The notes under the pieces are model-generated. The model was given only the letters and a program-made list of their open reading frames with translations, was not told where the DNA came from and searched no databases. Below, in pieces: positions 1-8,877 of a stretch of DNA of 64,000 nt; position 1 is the first letter of the stretch, and each line of letters opens with the position of its first letter. The stretch lies in contig CAZGAO010000014.1 in NCBI GenBank assembly GCA_964523795.1, positions 10,064 through 74,063 of the forward strand, in the 5' to 3' direction. The stretch comes from SABY01 sp964523795 (lineage in GTDB: Bacteria; Bacteroidota; Bacteroidia; Bacteroidales; 4484-276). The translations under genes and the position numbers were made by a program.

Positions 1-2
1 AC

Positions 3-389
3 ACCCACCTGGATCATGCCAGCCAGGATGCCCGCGACAACGGCTCAAGGCTCATCATGGAGCGGATAAACCGCCAATGCGAAAATTTGCCCGTGATACT
101 TACCGGCGATTTCAACGACCGCCCGGGAAGCAAACCGTACAACAACGTGATTTACAACAGCGGGTCTATCGAAATGTTTGATGCCAACGCCAGAGCCGAG
201 CACAGCCATTACGGCCCGAGCTTTACCTGGGTGGGCTGGGACTTTATTGGCATTCCCGGCAAAATCATCGATTACATATTTGTGAATAAAAAAGTGCAAG
301 TGAATTTTCATGCTGCCCTTGGCGACAACTGGGACGGGATCTATCCCTCCGATCATATTCCCGTGCTCATCGAAGCAACACTACCATAA
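3..389 (+). CDS. Endonuclease/exonuclease/phosphatase family protein, C-terminal part (5' truncated by window edge)
   Basis: The reading frame is open from base 3, so the gene starts upstream of the window. The visible 128 residues begin with a THLDH motif followed by ARxxGSRLI, then GDFND and, near the end, a SDHIPV motif. This is the typical order of the catalytic second half of the DNase I-like (EEP) metal-dependent phosphodiesterase fold: metal-binding Asp and Asn in GDFND and the terminal Asp-His pair. Bacteroidota proteins of this type are usually exported and act on nucleic acids, phospholipids or phosphosugars; the substrate cannot be read from the sequence. A sugar transporter begins 28 bp downstream in the same direction, so co-transcription is plausible. 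Confidence 0.85.
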   Translation, partial: THLDHASQDARDNGSRLIMERINRQCENLPVILTGDFNDRPGSKPYNNVIYNSGSIEMFDANARAEHSHYGPSFTWVGWDFIGIPGKIIDYIFVNKKVQVNFHAALGDNWDGIYPSDHIPVLIEATLP

Positions 390-417
390 GCTATAAATTT
401 ACTAATCAAAAAATTTT

Positions 418-1626
418 ATGAATCAAAACAAAACTACACTCAGCGCATTACCCATTTTCCTGGCTTTCCTTTGTATGGGTTTTGGCGATGCCGTGGGGCC
501 GCTGGTAAGCCTGGCCAAGGAAACCTTTCAACTCAGCAACTTTGTGGCTCAGCTAATCACCTTTAGCGGCTTCATCATGTTTGGTATTTTGTCGATCCCA
601 CTGGGCATATTTCAAGATCGCAGGAGCAAAAAATATGTCCTCCTCCTGGGCTTGTTCGTTGCCTTTGTCGGACTTATGGTTCCAATTTTTAATGGCATGT
701 ATGGTCCAAAAGTCGTTTTGGATGCCGATTCAAATTTGAAGTTTTACATGCTTTTAATCGCAGTATTTCTATTGGGAGCAGGAGCTACCATACTTCAGGT
801 GGCCGGCAACCCTATTATGCGCGATGTGGTACCTGCCGGAAAATATTCGAGCTACCTCTCCCTGGGTCAGTCAGTAAAAGCCATCGGTTCATCGCTGGGG
901 TTTTTACTGCCGCCTTTTGTTGTGGCTTATTTTGATATGGATTGGAGCATCCTTTTCCCGATTTATGCCTTTTTGATTTTGATAACTTTTTTGTGGACAC
1001 GCTCCACTAAAATCGTCGAGATAAAAGACCCGGAATCCACACCAGCTTCCTTCAAGAGTTCTATCAAACTTCTGGGCAACGGCTATGTTTTTCTCATGGT
1101 TTTTGGAATCTTCCTTTACGTGGGAGCTGAAGTTTCGATGAGTTCGCAGGTTCCCATTTTGATGAGAGAAGCCTTTGGTATCAACGAACTTGGCCTTTGG
1201 CTTAGTTGGGCACTATTTTTCCTTCCCATCTTTTTGGGTCGTTTGGTGGGTTCGGCCATCCTTAGGGTAATGGCTGCCAACACCTTTTTGAAATTGACCA
1301 CCATCCTCGCTGTTTTGGGCATCCTCATGCTTTTGTTCGGCAACATGACTATTGTTTTTGCCGGCATCATCCTGGTTGGTTTTGGCTTCGCCAATATCTT
1401 CCCGCTAATTTTCTCGATAGCCATCGAGCATAATCCCGCCCGTACCAACGAGCTTTCGGGGCTTATGGTTACGGCCATTGTTGGTGGTGCTTTTATCCCA
1501 CCGCTTACCGGCCTGGTTTCCGACTATGCCGGCCTGATTGCTGGATTTTTGGTACCGATGGTTTGCATCATTTACATCATCGGACTTGCGTTTTTCAATA
1601 CTAAATTATCCAAAAGCCTGGCTTAG
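418..1626 (+). CDS. Sugar MFS transporter (FucP/GluP-like)
   Basis: A 402-residue integral membrane protein with about twelve hydrophobic segments and a short charged central loop near residue 200 (TRSTKIVEIKDPE), the usual two-halves layout of the major facilitator superfamily. The motif PLGIFQDRRSKKY after the second helix is the MFS loop 2-3 signature. LQVAGNPIMRDVVP and the overall size resemble the fucose/glucose-galactose proton symporter branch common in Bacteroidota. It would import a monosaccharide across the inner membrane. It follows an EEP-family gene by 28 bp and lies upstream of glycosylasparaginase and GH92 mannosidase genes, which fits uptake of sugars freed from glycoproteins. 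The exact sugar is not determinable. Confidence 0.82.
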   Translation: MNQNKTTLSALPIFLAFLCMGFGDAVGPLVSLAKETFQLSNFVAQLITFSGFIMFGILSIPLGIFQDRRSKKYVLLLGLFVAFVGLMVPIFNGMYGPKVVLDADSNLKFYMLLIAVFLLGAGATILQVAGNPIMRDVVPAGKYSSYLSLGQSVKAIGSSLGFLLPPFVVAYFDMDWSILFPIYAFLILITFLWTRSTKIVEIKDPESTPASFKSSIKLLGNGYVFLMVFGIFLYVGAEVSMSSQVPILMREAFGINELGLWLSWALFFLPIFLGRLVGSAILRVMAANTFLKLTTILAVLGILMLLFGNMTIVFAGIILVGFGFANIFPLIFSIAIEHNPARTNELSGLMVTAIVGGAFIPPLTGLVSDYAGLIAGFLVPMVCIIYIIGLAFFNTKLSKSLA

Positions 1627-1706
1627 TTTTTAATTTGAATATTAATAATCATAGAAATGCTACGGAGAGGAATAAGACTTATTCGTGAATTCGTGGCCAT
1701 CTAAAA

Positions 1707-2180
1707 ATGAAAAAGACCAACGCCGTCCGCATCCTCGATCAGCACAAAGTGGATTACCAGCTTATGGAATATGTGGTGGATGAAAACGATCTCTCTGCCG
1801 AAACCGTAGCCCAAAAAGTGGGGAAACCGGTAGAGACTGTTTTTAAAACCTTGGTCTTACGTGGCGATTCTTCGGGAAATATCGTAGCTATTATTCCGGG
1901 CAACGCTGAGGTAGATTTGAAGGCCCTGGCTAAATTGAGCGGCAACAAAAAGTGCCTGATGATTGCTCAAAAGGAATTGCTGCCCTTAACAGGCTACATC
2001 CGTGGTGGCGTTTCTCCGCTGGGGATGAAAAAGAACTTCCCGACCTTTGTGGATGAGCGCGCATTAAAACACCAGCAAATTAGCATTAGCGCAGGCGTGC
2101 GGGGTTTGCAAATTTTGATAAATCCGGCAGCATTGATCAAAATTTTAAATATCAAAACAGGAGTAATTTCAGACTATTAA
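1707..2180 (+). CDS. ybaK: Cys-tRNA(Pro)/Cys-tRNA(Cys) deacylase YbaK/EbsC
   Basis: The 157-residue protein matches the YbaK/EbsC branch of the INS (ProX/YbaK) editing family along its whole length. AETVAQKVG and VFKTLVL lie near residues 31-52, the latter holding the conserved Lys that positions the substrate. IPGNAEVDLKALA follows, and the glycine-rich GGVSPLGMKK segment lies near residue 98. The family clears mischarged Cys-tRNA(Pro) in trans, in the cytoplasm. The length equals that of known single-domain members. It looks like an unrelated housekeeping gene lodged in the glycan-related group. Confidence 0.92.
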   Translation: MKKTNAVRILDQHKVDYQLMEYVVDENDLSAETVAQKVGKPVETVFKTLVLRGDSSGNIVAIIPGNAEVDLKALAKLSGNKKCLMIAQKELLPLTGYIRGGVSPLGMKKNFPTFVDERALKHQQISISAGVRGLQILINPAALIKILNIKTGVISDY

Positions 2181-2358
2181 TTGATATTCAGAGTTGACAC
2201 CAATAGCAAGTACGGCAAATCAACAGAAAAACTGACCGGAATATAAAATTGAATGTTATCTTTGGAGAGAGGTAATAAAAACAAAAAACCCGGCTTCATC
2301 ACCAGCATAAATACTGGGAGAGGAATCACCGGGACGACAGTGCAAAGATAAGCAAAAA

Positions 2359-3012
2359 ATGGAAAACAAAGCAATAGAACAAATAATTTCCCCCGAGAGA
2401 CTGGCTCCTTATTTAAAACATCATTCAGGAAACTTTGAAAAAGCAATTACACATTACAAATCGAATATTGAGATTTCAGAGTCATTTTATCCTTTATTAG
2501 CCATTTTAGAAATCGGTCTTAGAAATAGCATTGATTTTCAATTGAAAAGAAAGTTTAATGATGACAGTTGGTACGATAATCCAGCTTTTATTAAAATAGT
2601 ATATAGATTTCAAATAGATAGTGTATCAGAAGCAAGAAGCAGTATCCTACGTGAAAAAAAGATAATCTCACCAGGAAAGATTGTATCTGAGCTTTCATTT
2701 GGATTCTGGACTTCATTACTTGATGCAAAGTTTGAAAAGACACTTTGGAAAAATATCCGGCTCGCTTTCCCAAACTGTCCAAAAAAAATTCGCCAAAGAA
2801 AAGCCATGAGTTCAAAATTTAATGGAGTGAGAAAATTGAGAAATCGAATTTTTCATCATGAATCAGTGACATGGAGTATTCCTGCATTAACGAACTATAG
2901 GAATGAAATTGTGGAAGGAATTGATTGGTTAAATAAAGATTTACTTAATTGGAGCCAGAATATTTTTAGATGCGATGATGTGATTAATAAAAGGAAAAAT
3001 ACAATTAATTAA
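2359..3012 (+). CDS. Abi family protein (HEPN-type putative RNase)
   Basis: 217 residues resembling the Abi_2/AbiD/F family: N-terminal LAPYLKHHSGNFEKAI followed by LAILEIGLRNSIDF, a central ISPGKIVSELSFGFW segment, and a C-terminal RNRIFHHE. The last contains the R-x4-H signature of HEPN ribonucleases at R161-H166. In characterised relatives such proteins cause abortive infection by cutting RNA; the phage target here is unknown. No antitoxin gene is adjacent. The gene is clearly richer in A+T than its neighbours, with poly-A codon runs, and sits alone between ybaK and a glycosylasparaginase, which suggests horizontal acquisition. The 178-bp upstream region contains a possible -7 element, TATCTTTG at 2257-2264, and a GC-rich cccgg...ccggg inverted pair near 2288-2334. 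Confidence 0.8.
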   Translation: MENKAIEQIISPERLAPYLKHHSGNFEKAITHYKSNIEISESFYPLLAILEIGLRNSIDFQLKRKFNDDSWYDNPAFIKIVYRFQIDSVSEARSSILREKKIISPGKIVSELSFGFWTSLLDAKFEKTLWKNIRLAFPNCPKKIRQRKAMSSKFNGVRKLRNRIFHHESVTWSIPALTNYRNEIVEGIDWLNKDLLNWSQNIFRCDDVINKRKNTIN

Positions 3013-3154
3013 ACCATAGGTGTCAAAAGCAAATCATTGTTCACAGCCGGTTTGCAGTCATCTTGAAAAATGATTAGTAATGAATACATATAAATCACCA
3101 AGATATTTCCCGCAAGTGAGTGGCAGCAAGCCGTATTTGCCAAAAACTAAATTG

Positions 3155-4147
3155 ATGGTCAACCGACGAAACTTTATCAAAAAAACCGCACTCACCGCCT
3201 CGGGGCTAATGGTAGGAAACGCAATCTTCAAACAGTCGTTCGCCGCACTTCCTCAGGATAATAATGGCAAGGCTGGTCTGCCCATCGTAATTTCCACCTG
3301 GCAGCATGGCCTGGCAGCCAATGTTGCAGCCATGCAGATTTTGCAAAACGGCGGGCGTGCCCTGGATGCTGTGGAGGCCGGAGTAAAAGTTACAGAGGCC
3401 GACCCCGAAAATCAAAGCGTGGGGCTTGGCGGCCTGCCCGACCGCGAAGGAGTTGTAACTCTGGATGCCTGCATCATCGACGAAAATGGAAATTGCGGCT
3501 CGGTGGCCTTTTTGCAAAATATTGTCCATCCCATTTCGGTGGCTCGTCTGGTGATGGAAAAAACCCCCCACGTGATGCTGGTAGGCGAAGGTGCCCTGCA
3601 GTTTGCCCTCGACAATGGTTTTGAAAAAGAAAACCTGCTCACCGATGAGGCCAGGAAGAAATGGGAAAAATGGCTTATAAACAGCGAATACAAGCCCGTT
3701 CCCAATATCGAGAATCACGATACCATCGGCATGGTAGCCATCGACAGCCGGGGCGATATGGCCGGAGCCTGTACCACCAGCGGCATGGCTTTTAAAATGC
3801 ACGGGCGTGTGGGCGATTCACCCATTATTGGTGCAGGGCTTTTTGTGGATAACGAGGTAGGCGGAGCTGCTGCCACCGGAAACGGCGAGTTGGTGATGCG
3901 CACCCTGGGTAGCTTTCTGGTGGTGGAGCTGATGCGTAACGGCCTTAGCCCGCAGGCCGCCTGCGAAGAAGCGGTGCGAAGAATTGTGAAGGGCAATATT
4001 AATCTCGACAACCAGCAGGTGGGCTACATCGCCATTAACAAAAAAGGCGAAACCGGTGCCTGGTGCCTGCGCCCGGGATTTAATTATGCAGTGTTTAAAG
4101 ATAGCGAAAATACGCTGACGGATGCGGGAAGCGCGATGAGGGAGTGA
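3155..4147 (+). CDS. Tat-exported N4-(beta-N-acetylglucosaminyl)-L-asparaginase (Ntn hydrolase)
   Basis: Glycosylasparaginase/type 2 asparaginase. It hydrolyses the GlcNAc-Asn bond left after glycoprotein breakdown. The catalytic Thr of the autoprocessed beta subunit lies in HDTIGMVAID; the Thr is about residue 190 of the 330-aa product. Also visible are GGLPDREG and GACTTSGMAFK, with GRVGDSPIIGAGLF downstream, all hallmarks of the family. The chosen ATG gives MVNRRNFIKKTAL, a twin-arginine signal, followed by a hydrophobic stretch. An in-frame upstream ATG at 3080 would add 25 residues with no export-signal character. Export to the periplasm fits cooperation with the lipoprotein mannosidase downstream. 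Self-cleavage into two subunits before the Thr is expected from the family. Confidence 0.9.
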   Translation: MVNRRNFIKKTALTASGLMVGNAIFKQSFAALPQDNNGKAGLPIVISTWQHGLAANVAAMQILQNGGRALDAVEAGVKVTEADPENQSVGLGGLPDREGVVTLDACIIDENGNCGSVAFLQNIVHPISVARLVMEKTPHVMLVGEGALQFALDNGFEKENLLTDEARKKWEKWLINSEYKPVPNIENHDTIGMVAIDSRGDMAGACTTSGMAFKMHGRVGDSPIIGAGLFVDNEVGGAAATGNGELVMRTLGSFLVVELMRNGLSPQAACEEAVRRIVKGNINLDNQQVGYIAINKKGETGAWCLRPGFNYAVFKDSENTLTDAGSAMRE

Positions 4148-4190
4148 TGGTAATTAGTTAATTGTTATTCGTTAATGGTTTTGGGCATTT

Positions 4191-4377
4191 AGAGACGCAC
4201 GGACGTGCGTCTGGAAATATAGAGACGGACGTGCGTCTGGAAATATAGAGACGGACGTGCGTCTGGAAATATAGAGACGGACGTGCGTCTGGAAATGGAG
4301 AAACGCACAGCCTGCCCCGAATTATCGGGGGACGTGCGTCTGGAAATATAGAGACGCAATGACGTGCGTCTGGAAAT
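4191..4377 (+). repeat. Tandem palindromic repeat array (26-bp unit, core agacggacgtgcgtct)
   Basis: About six imperfect copies of a unit with an agacg...cgtct hairpin followed by ggaaatat lie between the asparaginase and GH92 genes. Copies 2 and 3 (4221-4246 and 4247-4272) are identical 26-mers. The fifth unit is interrupted by a second palindrome, ccccgaattatcgggg (about 4315-4330), so one repeat type appears to have inserted into the other. Similar agacgcac/gtgcgtct repeats are common between Bacteroidota genes. No coding capacity. Confidence 0.85.
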
Positions 4378-4425
4378 TAATTTTTGGGATAATTTTAAAA
4401 CAAAAAAACACGAAACAATATATCA

Positions 4426-7386
4426 ATGAAAAACATCAGCATCATCCTAATTATTCTGGCAGCGCAGTTTCTGATAAGCTGCACCGGGAAAAATGATAAG
4501 TATTCGCGTTATGTCGATCCCCTGATTGGCACCGATGCCCACGGCCATGTGTATCCGGGAGCAGCCACGCCTTTTGGCATGGTGCAGCTAAGTCCCGACA
4601 CGCGCAAGGATAGCTGGGACGGCTGCTCGGGCTATCATTATTCCGACAGTACCATCATGGGCTTCAGCCACACCCACCTGAGCGGAACCGGCGTGGGCGA
4701 TTATGGCGACATCCGTTTTATGCCTACCACCGGAGAGGTGCAGCTTGTGCTAGGCACCGAGGCTAATCCGGAAACGGGCTACCGCTCGCGATTCAGCCAC
4801 CAAAACGAAAGTGCTGCGGCGGGTTATTACCAGGTTTTGCTTTCGGATTACAATATCAAGGTGGAGCTTACCGCCACCCCGCGAGCCGGCCTGCATAAAT
4901 ATACCTTTCCCGAAACCGACCAGGCCAATATTATTGTTGACCTTAGCGAAGGCGTTACCAGCGATGAAATACTGGGTCTGTGGTGCGAAATAGTGAGCGA
5001 CAATGAAATACAGGGCTTGCGTCAAACCGATGGCTGGGCCGATAATCAGTATGTATTTTTTAATGCCAAGTTCTCGAAGCCTTTTAAAAGATATGGCTTT
5101 GAGGTAGATGGCCAGGAAAAACTGCTCTCGGTAAAGGTGGAAGGACAAAGCCTGAAAACCTGGCTTTCGTTTGATACTGAAGCTGACGAAGAAGTGCTGG
5201 TGAAAGTGGGTATTTCGGCGGTGAGTGCCCAAAATGCAAAGCTGAATAGGGAAGAGGAAATCCCGGGATGGAATTTTAACAAGATAAAAAGAAAGGCCAA
5301 CAAGCTGTGGAACGATGAGCTGGGCAAAATCGAAGTGGTGGACAGTAATAAAGATGAGCAAAAAACCATTTTTTATACCGCACTTTATCATGCCATGCTC
5401 AATCCCAACTTGTACAGCGATGTTAATGGCGAATATCGCGGCCACGACAATAAAATACACCAGGCCAAGGGCTACGATTATTATACGGTATTTTCGCTTT
5501 GGGATACCTACCGTGCGGCGCACCCGCTGCTCACCATCATCGACCAAAAGCGCAGCAATGATTTTATCAAAACCATGCTCAGGCAATACCAGCAGGGCGG
5601 TTTGCTTCCGGTGTGGGAGCTGGCTGCCAACGAAACCAATTGCATGATAGGCTACCATGCTGTGCCCGTTATCGCCGATGCCTACATGAAAGGAATCAAA
5701 GATTACGATACGGCACTTGCCCTGGAAGCCTGCATCGAAAGTGCCATGCAGGATCATTTTGGTTTGGAATGGTACAAAGAGAAGGGCTACATCCCCTCGG
5801 ATAAAGAATCGGAATCGGTTTCGAAAACCCTCGAATATGCTTACGATGACTGGTGCATAGCGCAGATGGCGCAGGCGATGGGCAAGGAAGACGAGTATCA
5901 AACCTTTGTCGAACGCGCCCAGAACTACAAAAATGTTTTCGACCCCGAGACCAAATTTATGCGTGCCAAGCTCAACGAGAGCTGGTTTAGCCCCTTCGAC
6001 CCCTGGGAAGTAAACTTCAACTTCACCGAGGCCAATGCCTGGCAATACGGCTACTATGTTCCTCAGGACGTTTCGGGACTGATGCAATTGATGGGCGGAG
6101 CCGACAGTCTTGCACAGCGGCTCGACATGCTGTTTTCGGCTCGCGAAAAAACCTCGGGAAGAAACCAATCGGACATCACCGGACTTATCGGGCAATATGC
6201 CCACGGCAACGAGCCCAGCCATCACACGGCCTATCTCTACAATTATTGCGGACAGCCCTGGAAAGCTCAGGAGCTTAGCCGCCAGGTGATGCAGGAACTT
6301 TATACCGCTGCCCCCGACGGGCTGTGTGGAAACGAAGACTGCGGGCAGATGTCGGCATGGTACGTCATGAGTGCCCTGGGATTCTATCCCGTTACCCCGG
6401 CCTCGAACATCTATGCCATCGGCAGCCCGATTTTTAACAAGGTAATCGTCCATCTCGAAAACGGAAAGGAAATGACCATCGAAGCTGAAAATCAATCGCC
6501 GGATCATCATTATATCCAAACGGCATCGTACAACGGAAAGCTGTGGCCAAAGTCGTTTTTAACCCACGACCAAATAAAAAACGGCGGCTATCTGAAATTT
6601 GTAATGGGAAAATCGCCCAACAAAAACTGGGGAACAGGCGATGGTGAACTTCCAGTTTCGGAAATCACGGATCATCCAATCACCCCGGTGCCCTTTGTCG
6701 CCTCGGGCAACAAAGTATTTTTCGACCAGCAGGAAATCATCCTTAAATGTATCGACCCGGAGGCAGTCATTGTTTACACCAGCGATTCTGTAAGCGATAC
6801 GCTGAAGTATTCCGATGCGCCATACCTTATCGATAAGGATACAAAATTGTGGGCAAAAGCCCAAAATCCTGGCAAAAAGGAAAGCTATCCCATTGATGCA
6901 AGTTTTCTGAAAATAGAAGCGGGACGCTCGGTAAGTGTTAAGTATCCTTATGCCAACCAGTACAATGCCGGCGGCGATCTGGCTTTGATTGACTATCAGC
7001 GGGGCGGCAACGATTTCAGAACCGGTGCCTGGCAGGGCTACCAGGAGAACGACCTGGAAGCGGTAATCGATTTGGGCAAGGCAAAAACCATTCGCGAACT
7101 AAGCACCGGATTTTTCCAGGACATCAATGCCTGGATTTTTATGCCCGAATATGTGGAGTATTCCTACTCAACGGATGGGAAGACTTTTAGAAAGCTGGGT
7201 ATGGTAAAAAGTCCGGTAGCCGAAAACGAATGGGGTGCCCACATCCACGATTTCCGTTTATTGTTCAGTCCGGTAAATGCCCGCTACATAAAAGTGTTGG
7301 GCAAAAACAAAGGGATATGCCCCGACTGGCACAAGGGGGCCGGCAATGCCTGCTGGATTTTCGCCGATGAGGTGGTGATTAAGTAG
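4426..7386 (+). CDS. GH92 family alpha-mannosidase, exported lipoprotein
   Basis: The 986-residue protein starts with a lipoprotein signal (LISC lipobox, Cys19). A GH92 N-terminal domain follows, with YVDPLIGTDAHGHVYPGA and GFSHTHLSGTG. The (alpha/alpha)6 catalytic domain carries ELAANETNCMIGYH near residues 398-410, GNEPSHHTAYLYN near 594-606 and GNEDCGQMSAWYV near 635-647. These positions hold the calcium ligands and catalytic acids of the family. Downstream are a chitobiase-C-like segment (about 735-800) and a C-terminal F5/8-type C/CBM32-like domain (about 830-986, ending WIFADEVVIK). GH92 enzymes are calcium-dependent exo-alpha-mannosidases trimming high-mannose N-glycans. Pairing with a glycosylasparaginase supports N-glycan utilisation. 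No SusC/SusD pair is adjacent in the visible sequence. Confidence 0.95.
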   Translation: MKNISIILIILAAQFLISCTGKNDKYSRYVDPLIGTDAHGHVYPGAATPFGMVQLSPDTRKDSWDGCSGYHYSDSTIMGFSHTHLSGTGVGDYGDIRFMPTTGEVQLVLGTEANPETGYRSRFSHQNESAAAGYYQVLLSDYNIKVELTATPRAGLHKYTFPETDQANIIVDLSEGVTSDEILGLWCEIVSDNEIQGLRQTDGWADNQYVFFNAKFSKPFKRYGFEVDGQEKLLSVKVEGQSLKTWLSFDTEADEEVLVKVGISAVSAQNAKLNREEEIPGWNFNKIKRKANKLWNDELGKIEVVDSNKDEQKTIFYTALYHAMLNPNLYSDVNGEYRGHDNKIHQAKGYDYYTVFSLWDTYRAAHPLLTIIDQKRSNDFIKTMLRQYQQGGLLPVWELAANETNCMIGYHAVPVIADAYMKGIKDYDTALALEACIESAMQDHFGLEWYKEKGYIPSDKESESVSKTLEYAYDDWCIAQMAQAMGKEDEYQTFVERAQNYKNVFDPETKFMRAKLNESWFSPFDPWEVNFNFTEANAWQYGYYVPQDVSGLMQLMGGADSLAQRLDMLFSAREKTSGRNQSDITGLIGQYAHGNEPSHHTAYLYNYCGQPWKAQELSRQVMQELYTAAPDGLCGNEDCGQMSAWYVMSALGFYPVTPASNIYAIGSPIFNKVIVHLENGKEMTIEAENQSPDHHYIQTASYNGKLWPKSFLTHDQIKNGGYLKFVMGKSPNKNWGTGDGELPVSEITDHPITPVPFVASGNKVFFDQQEIILKCIDPEAVIVYTSDSVSDTLKYSDAPYLIDKDTKLWAKAQNPGKKESYPIDASFLKIEAGRSVSVKYPYANQYNAGGDLALIDYQRGGNDFRTGAWQGYQENDLEAVIDLGKAKTIRELSTGFFQDINAWIFMPEYVEYSYSTDGKTFRKLGMVKSPVAENEWGAHIHDFRLLFSPVNARYIKVLGKNKGICPDWHKGAGNACWIFADEVVIK

Positions 7387-7397
7387 GGGGTTTTTCG

Positions 7398-7430
7398 GTC
7401 AGGGCTTCACTTGGAGTGAAACCCTGACTA
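7398..7430. repeat. Dispersed hairpin gtcagggcttcactt / agtgaaaccctgac (copy 1)
   Basis: Near-perfect inverted repeat in the gap between the convergent GH92 and anti-sigma-like genes; it could terminate transcription from either side. A second copy with the same arms and a different two-base loop lies at 54684-54717. Confidence 0.75.
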
Positions 7431-7453
7431 TCCGCAAAGCCAAGCCCTGACTT

Positions 7454-8143
7454 CTATCGGCAATAATTTCCCATCTCAATATCGCTTACAGGCTGTAAAT
7501 AAAACAAGGTGTTTTCTTCTAACTGCTCGATACGAAACAAGTGCTTGTTTCGGCACAAATAATACACGCGATCTCCTTCGCCTTCGAGCGTATAAAAAAG
7601 GTTTATTGTGTCGGTGGATTGCTGAAACAAATACAAAACTTCTTCATTGAAAAAGTATTGGTCGTGCATGTTGCGATAATCTTTGTTTCCGATAAAAGAC
7701 ACCTGTAACTCAGCATAAGAACTATGCCCGGCATTTTCGGGTGATTTGAGGCTGACATCAGAAATATTTGGAATAGACAAAGTAGTGATTCCTCCGGCAT
7801 CGGCAATATAATTTTCCAGTTTGTGGCTTTCACTCAATGGGTTGCCAAGCAGGAAAAACAGCAATACCAGGGCTGCAGCCGAAATCGAAATTATGCTGTA
7901 CAGATAAATCTGCTTCGTTCTTCTTTTTTTATTGACGTGATGAGCATGGATATTATCAAACGTGGCTTTAAATTCGGCACTAACGAGCCGTTCAGCGGCT
8001 ACTTTTAAATTTTCTCTAAATTGTACTTCTTCCGAAAATTCGTAGTTGCCAGCGTTTTTCTTGTTAAAAATAATCTCCTCTTCCTTAGTCAGCTCGCCTG
8101 ACAGGTATTTTTCGATGAGTTCGATGTCGTTTTCGTGTATCAT
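7454..8143 (-). CDS. Putative membrane anti-sigma factor
   Basis: 229 residues. The N-terminal 75 residues are charged and helical (ELIEKYLSGELTKEEEIIFNKK), resembling the cytoplasmic sigma-binding part of Bacteroidota anti-sigma factors (FecR/zf-less type). A single transmembrane helix spans about residues 80-100, and a C-terminal domain of about 125 residues is predicted to be periplasmic. No zinc-finger HxxxCxxC motif is visible. It starts 13 bp after the end of the sigma-factor gene on the same strand, the standard sigma/anti-sigma arrangement. The periplasmic part has no recognisable FecR signature, so the input it senses is unknown. The assignment rests mainly on gene order and topology. 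Confidence 0.65.
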   Translation of the reverse strand: MIHENDIELIEKYLSGELTKEEEIIFNKKNAGNYEFSEEVQFRENLKVAAERLVSAEFKATFDNIHAHHVNKKRRTKQIYLYSIISISAAALVLLFFLLGNPLSESHKLENYIADAGGITTLSIPNISDVSLKSPENAGHSSYAELQVSFIGNKDYRNMHDQYFFNEEVLYLFQQSTDTINLFYTLEGEGDRVYYLCRNKHLFRIEQLEENTLFYLQPVSDIEMGNYCR

Positions 8144-8156
8144 TTTATTAAAGTTT

Positions 8157-8843
8157 CTACTTGTTAAAATATTGCCGAAACAGGTTCAAACAATATGCTT
8201 TTCGTGTTTTCAATGTGTCTTTCCCCTTTTTTATTCCTGCTTCGGTTTCCTCGGTAATGTAGCCCATTTCGCTGGCAATAACTGCCGTATCCCTGAGCGG
8301 CAAAAACTCGCTTAGCATGAGCAATTTTTTACATGCCGGATTGCTTTTTTCCATTTCCAATAGAGCCTTAATCATCTTTTTCTGTATCTCGTTTAAATTA
8401 TCATAGTCCAAAAAGTCTTCTGTGCAGCATTTCGTTTTTAATTTTTTAAAATAATTTCCTGACAGCTTAAAACGTTTTTTGATGTTAATCTTTAATTTCG
8501 ATACGGTCTCATCATCAGCATATTTGAAATCGGGTGTTGCCTGAGGTGTTTCAATCTCAATTTCCTGACCCTTCTTTTTTTTGTTCGATCTCAGCATTGC
8601 AATCCAATCCCATTTTAACCGTCTAACAATAATAGCCTTGATGTTTTCATGCCGGTATCCTTTTCGGCATTTCAACAAAATCTTTAATAGCGCATCCTGA
8701 AGCAGGTCTTTTGCATCATCCGGGCTGCCCGAATTTTTCGTAACAAAACCAATAGCCACCGGCATCAAATCGCTGTACAACTCATTCCAAATTACTGCAT
8801 CATTCGTTTTTATTCCGTTTAATAATCTGCTTGCGTCATCCAT
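8157..8843 (-). CDS. ECF-like RNA polymerase sigma factor
   Basis: 228 residues. Region sigma2 is recognisable at about residues 18-85: WNELYSDLMPVAIGFV, then DDAKDLLQDALLKILLK, then a basic stretch with RRLKWDWIAMLRSNKKKKG. A more divergent sigma4-like region with helices follows at about 150-228. The linker is longer and more charged than in typical 180-aa ECF factors. The gene is followed after 13 bp by a membrane protein with anti-sigma topology. Upstream on the same strand lie a nuclease-fragment ORF and the TPR-CHAT gene. Cytoplasmic; the regulon is unknown. Confidence 0.75.
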   Translation of the reverse strand: MDDASRLLNGIKTNDAVIWNELYSDLMPVAIGFVTKNSGSPDDAKDLLQDALLKILLKCRKGYRHENIKAIIVRRLKWDWIAMLRSNKKKKGQEIEIETPQATPDFKYADDETVSKLKINIKKRFKLSGNYFKKLKTKCCTEDFLDYDNLNEIQKKMIKALLEMEKSNPACKKLLMLSEFLPLRDTAVIASEMGYITEETEAGIKKGKDTLKTRKAYCLNLFRQYFNK

Positions 8844-8877
8844 TTTAATGTCGTTTTTAGGTTTAAAAAGTAAACAT

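Noticed and set aside
2177..2446. 89-codon hydrophobic minus-strand frame overlapping the Abi leader
   Set aside because: Overlaps the start of the Abi gene, and its hydrophobicity comes from A/T-rich antisense sequence.
4750..6519. 589-codon open frame on the minus strand opposite GH92
   Set aside because: It lies entirely inside the strongly supported GH92 gene, has no family motif, and reflects the GH92 codon bias read backwards.
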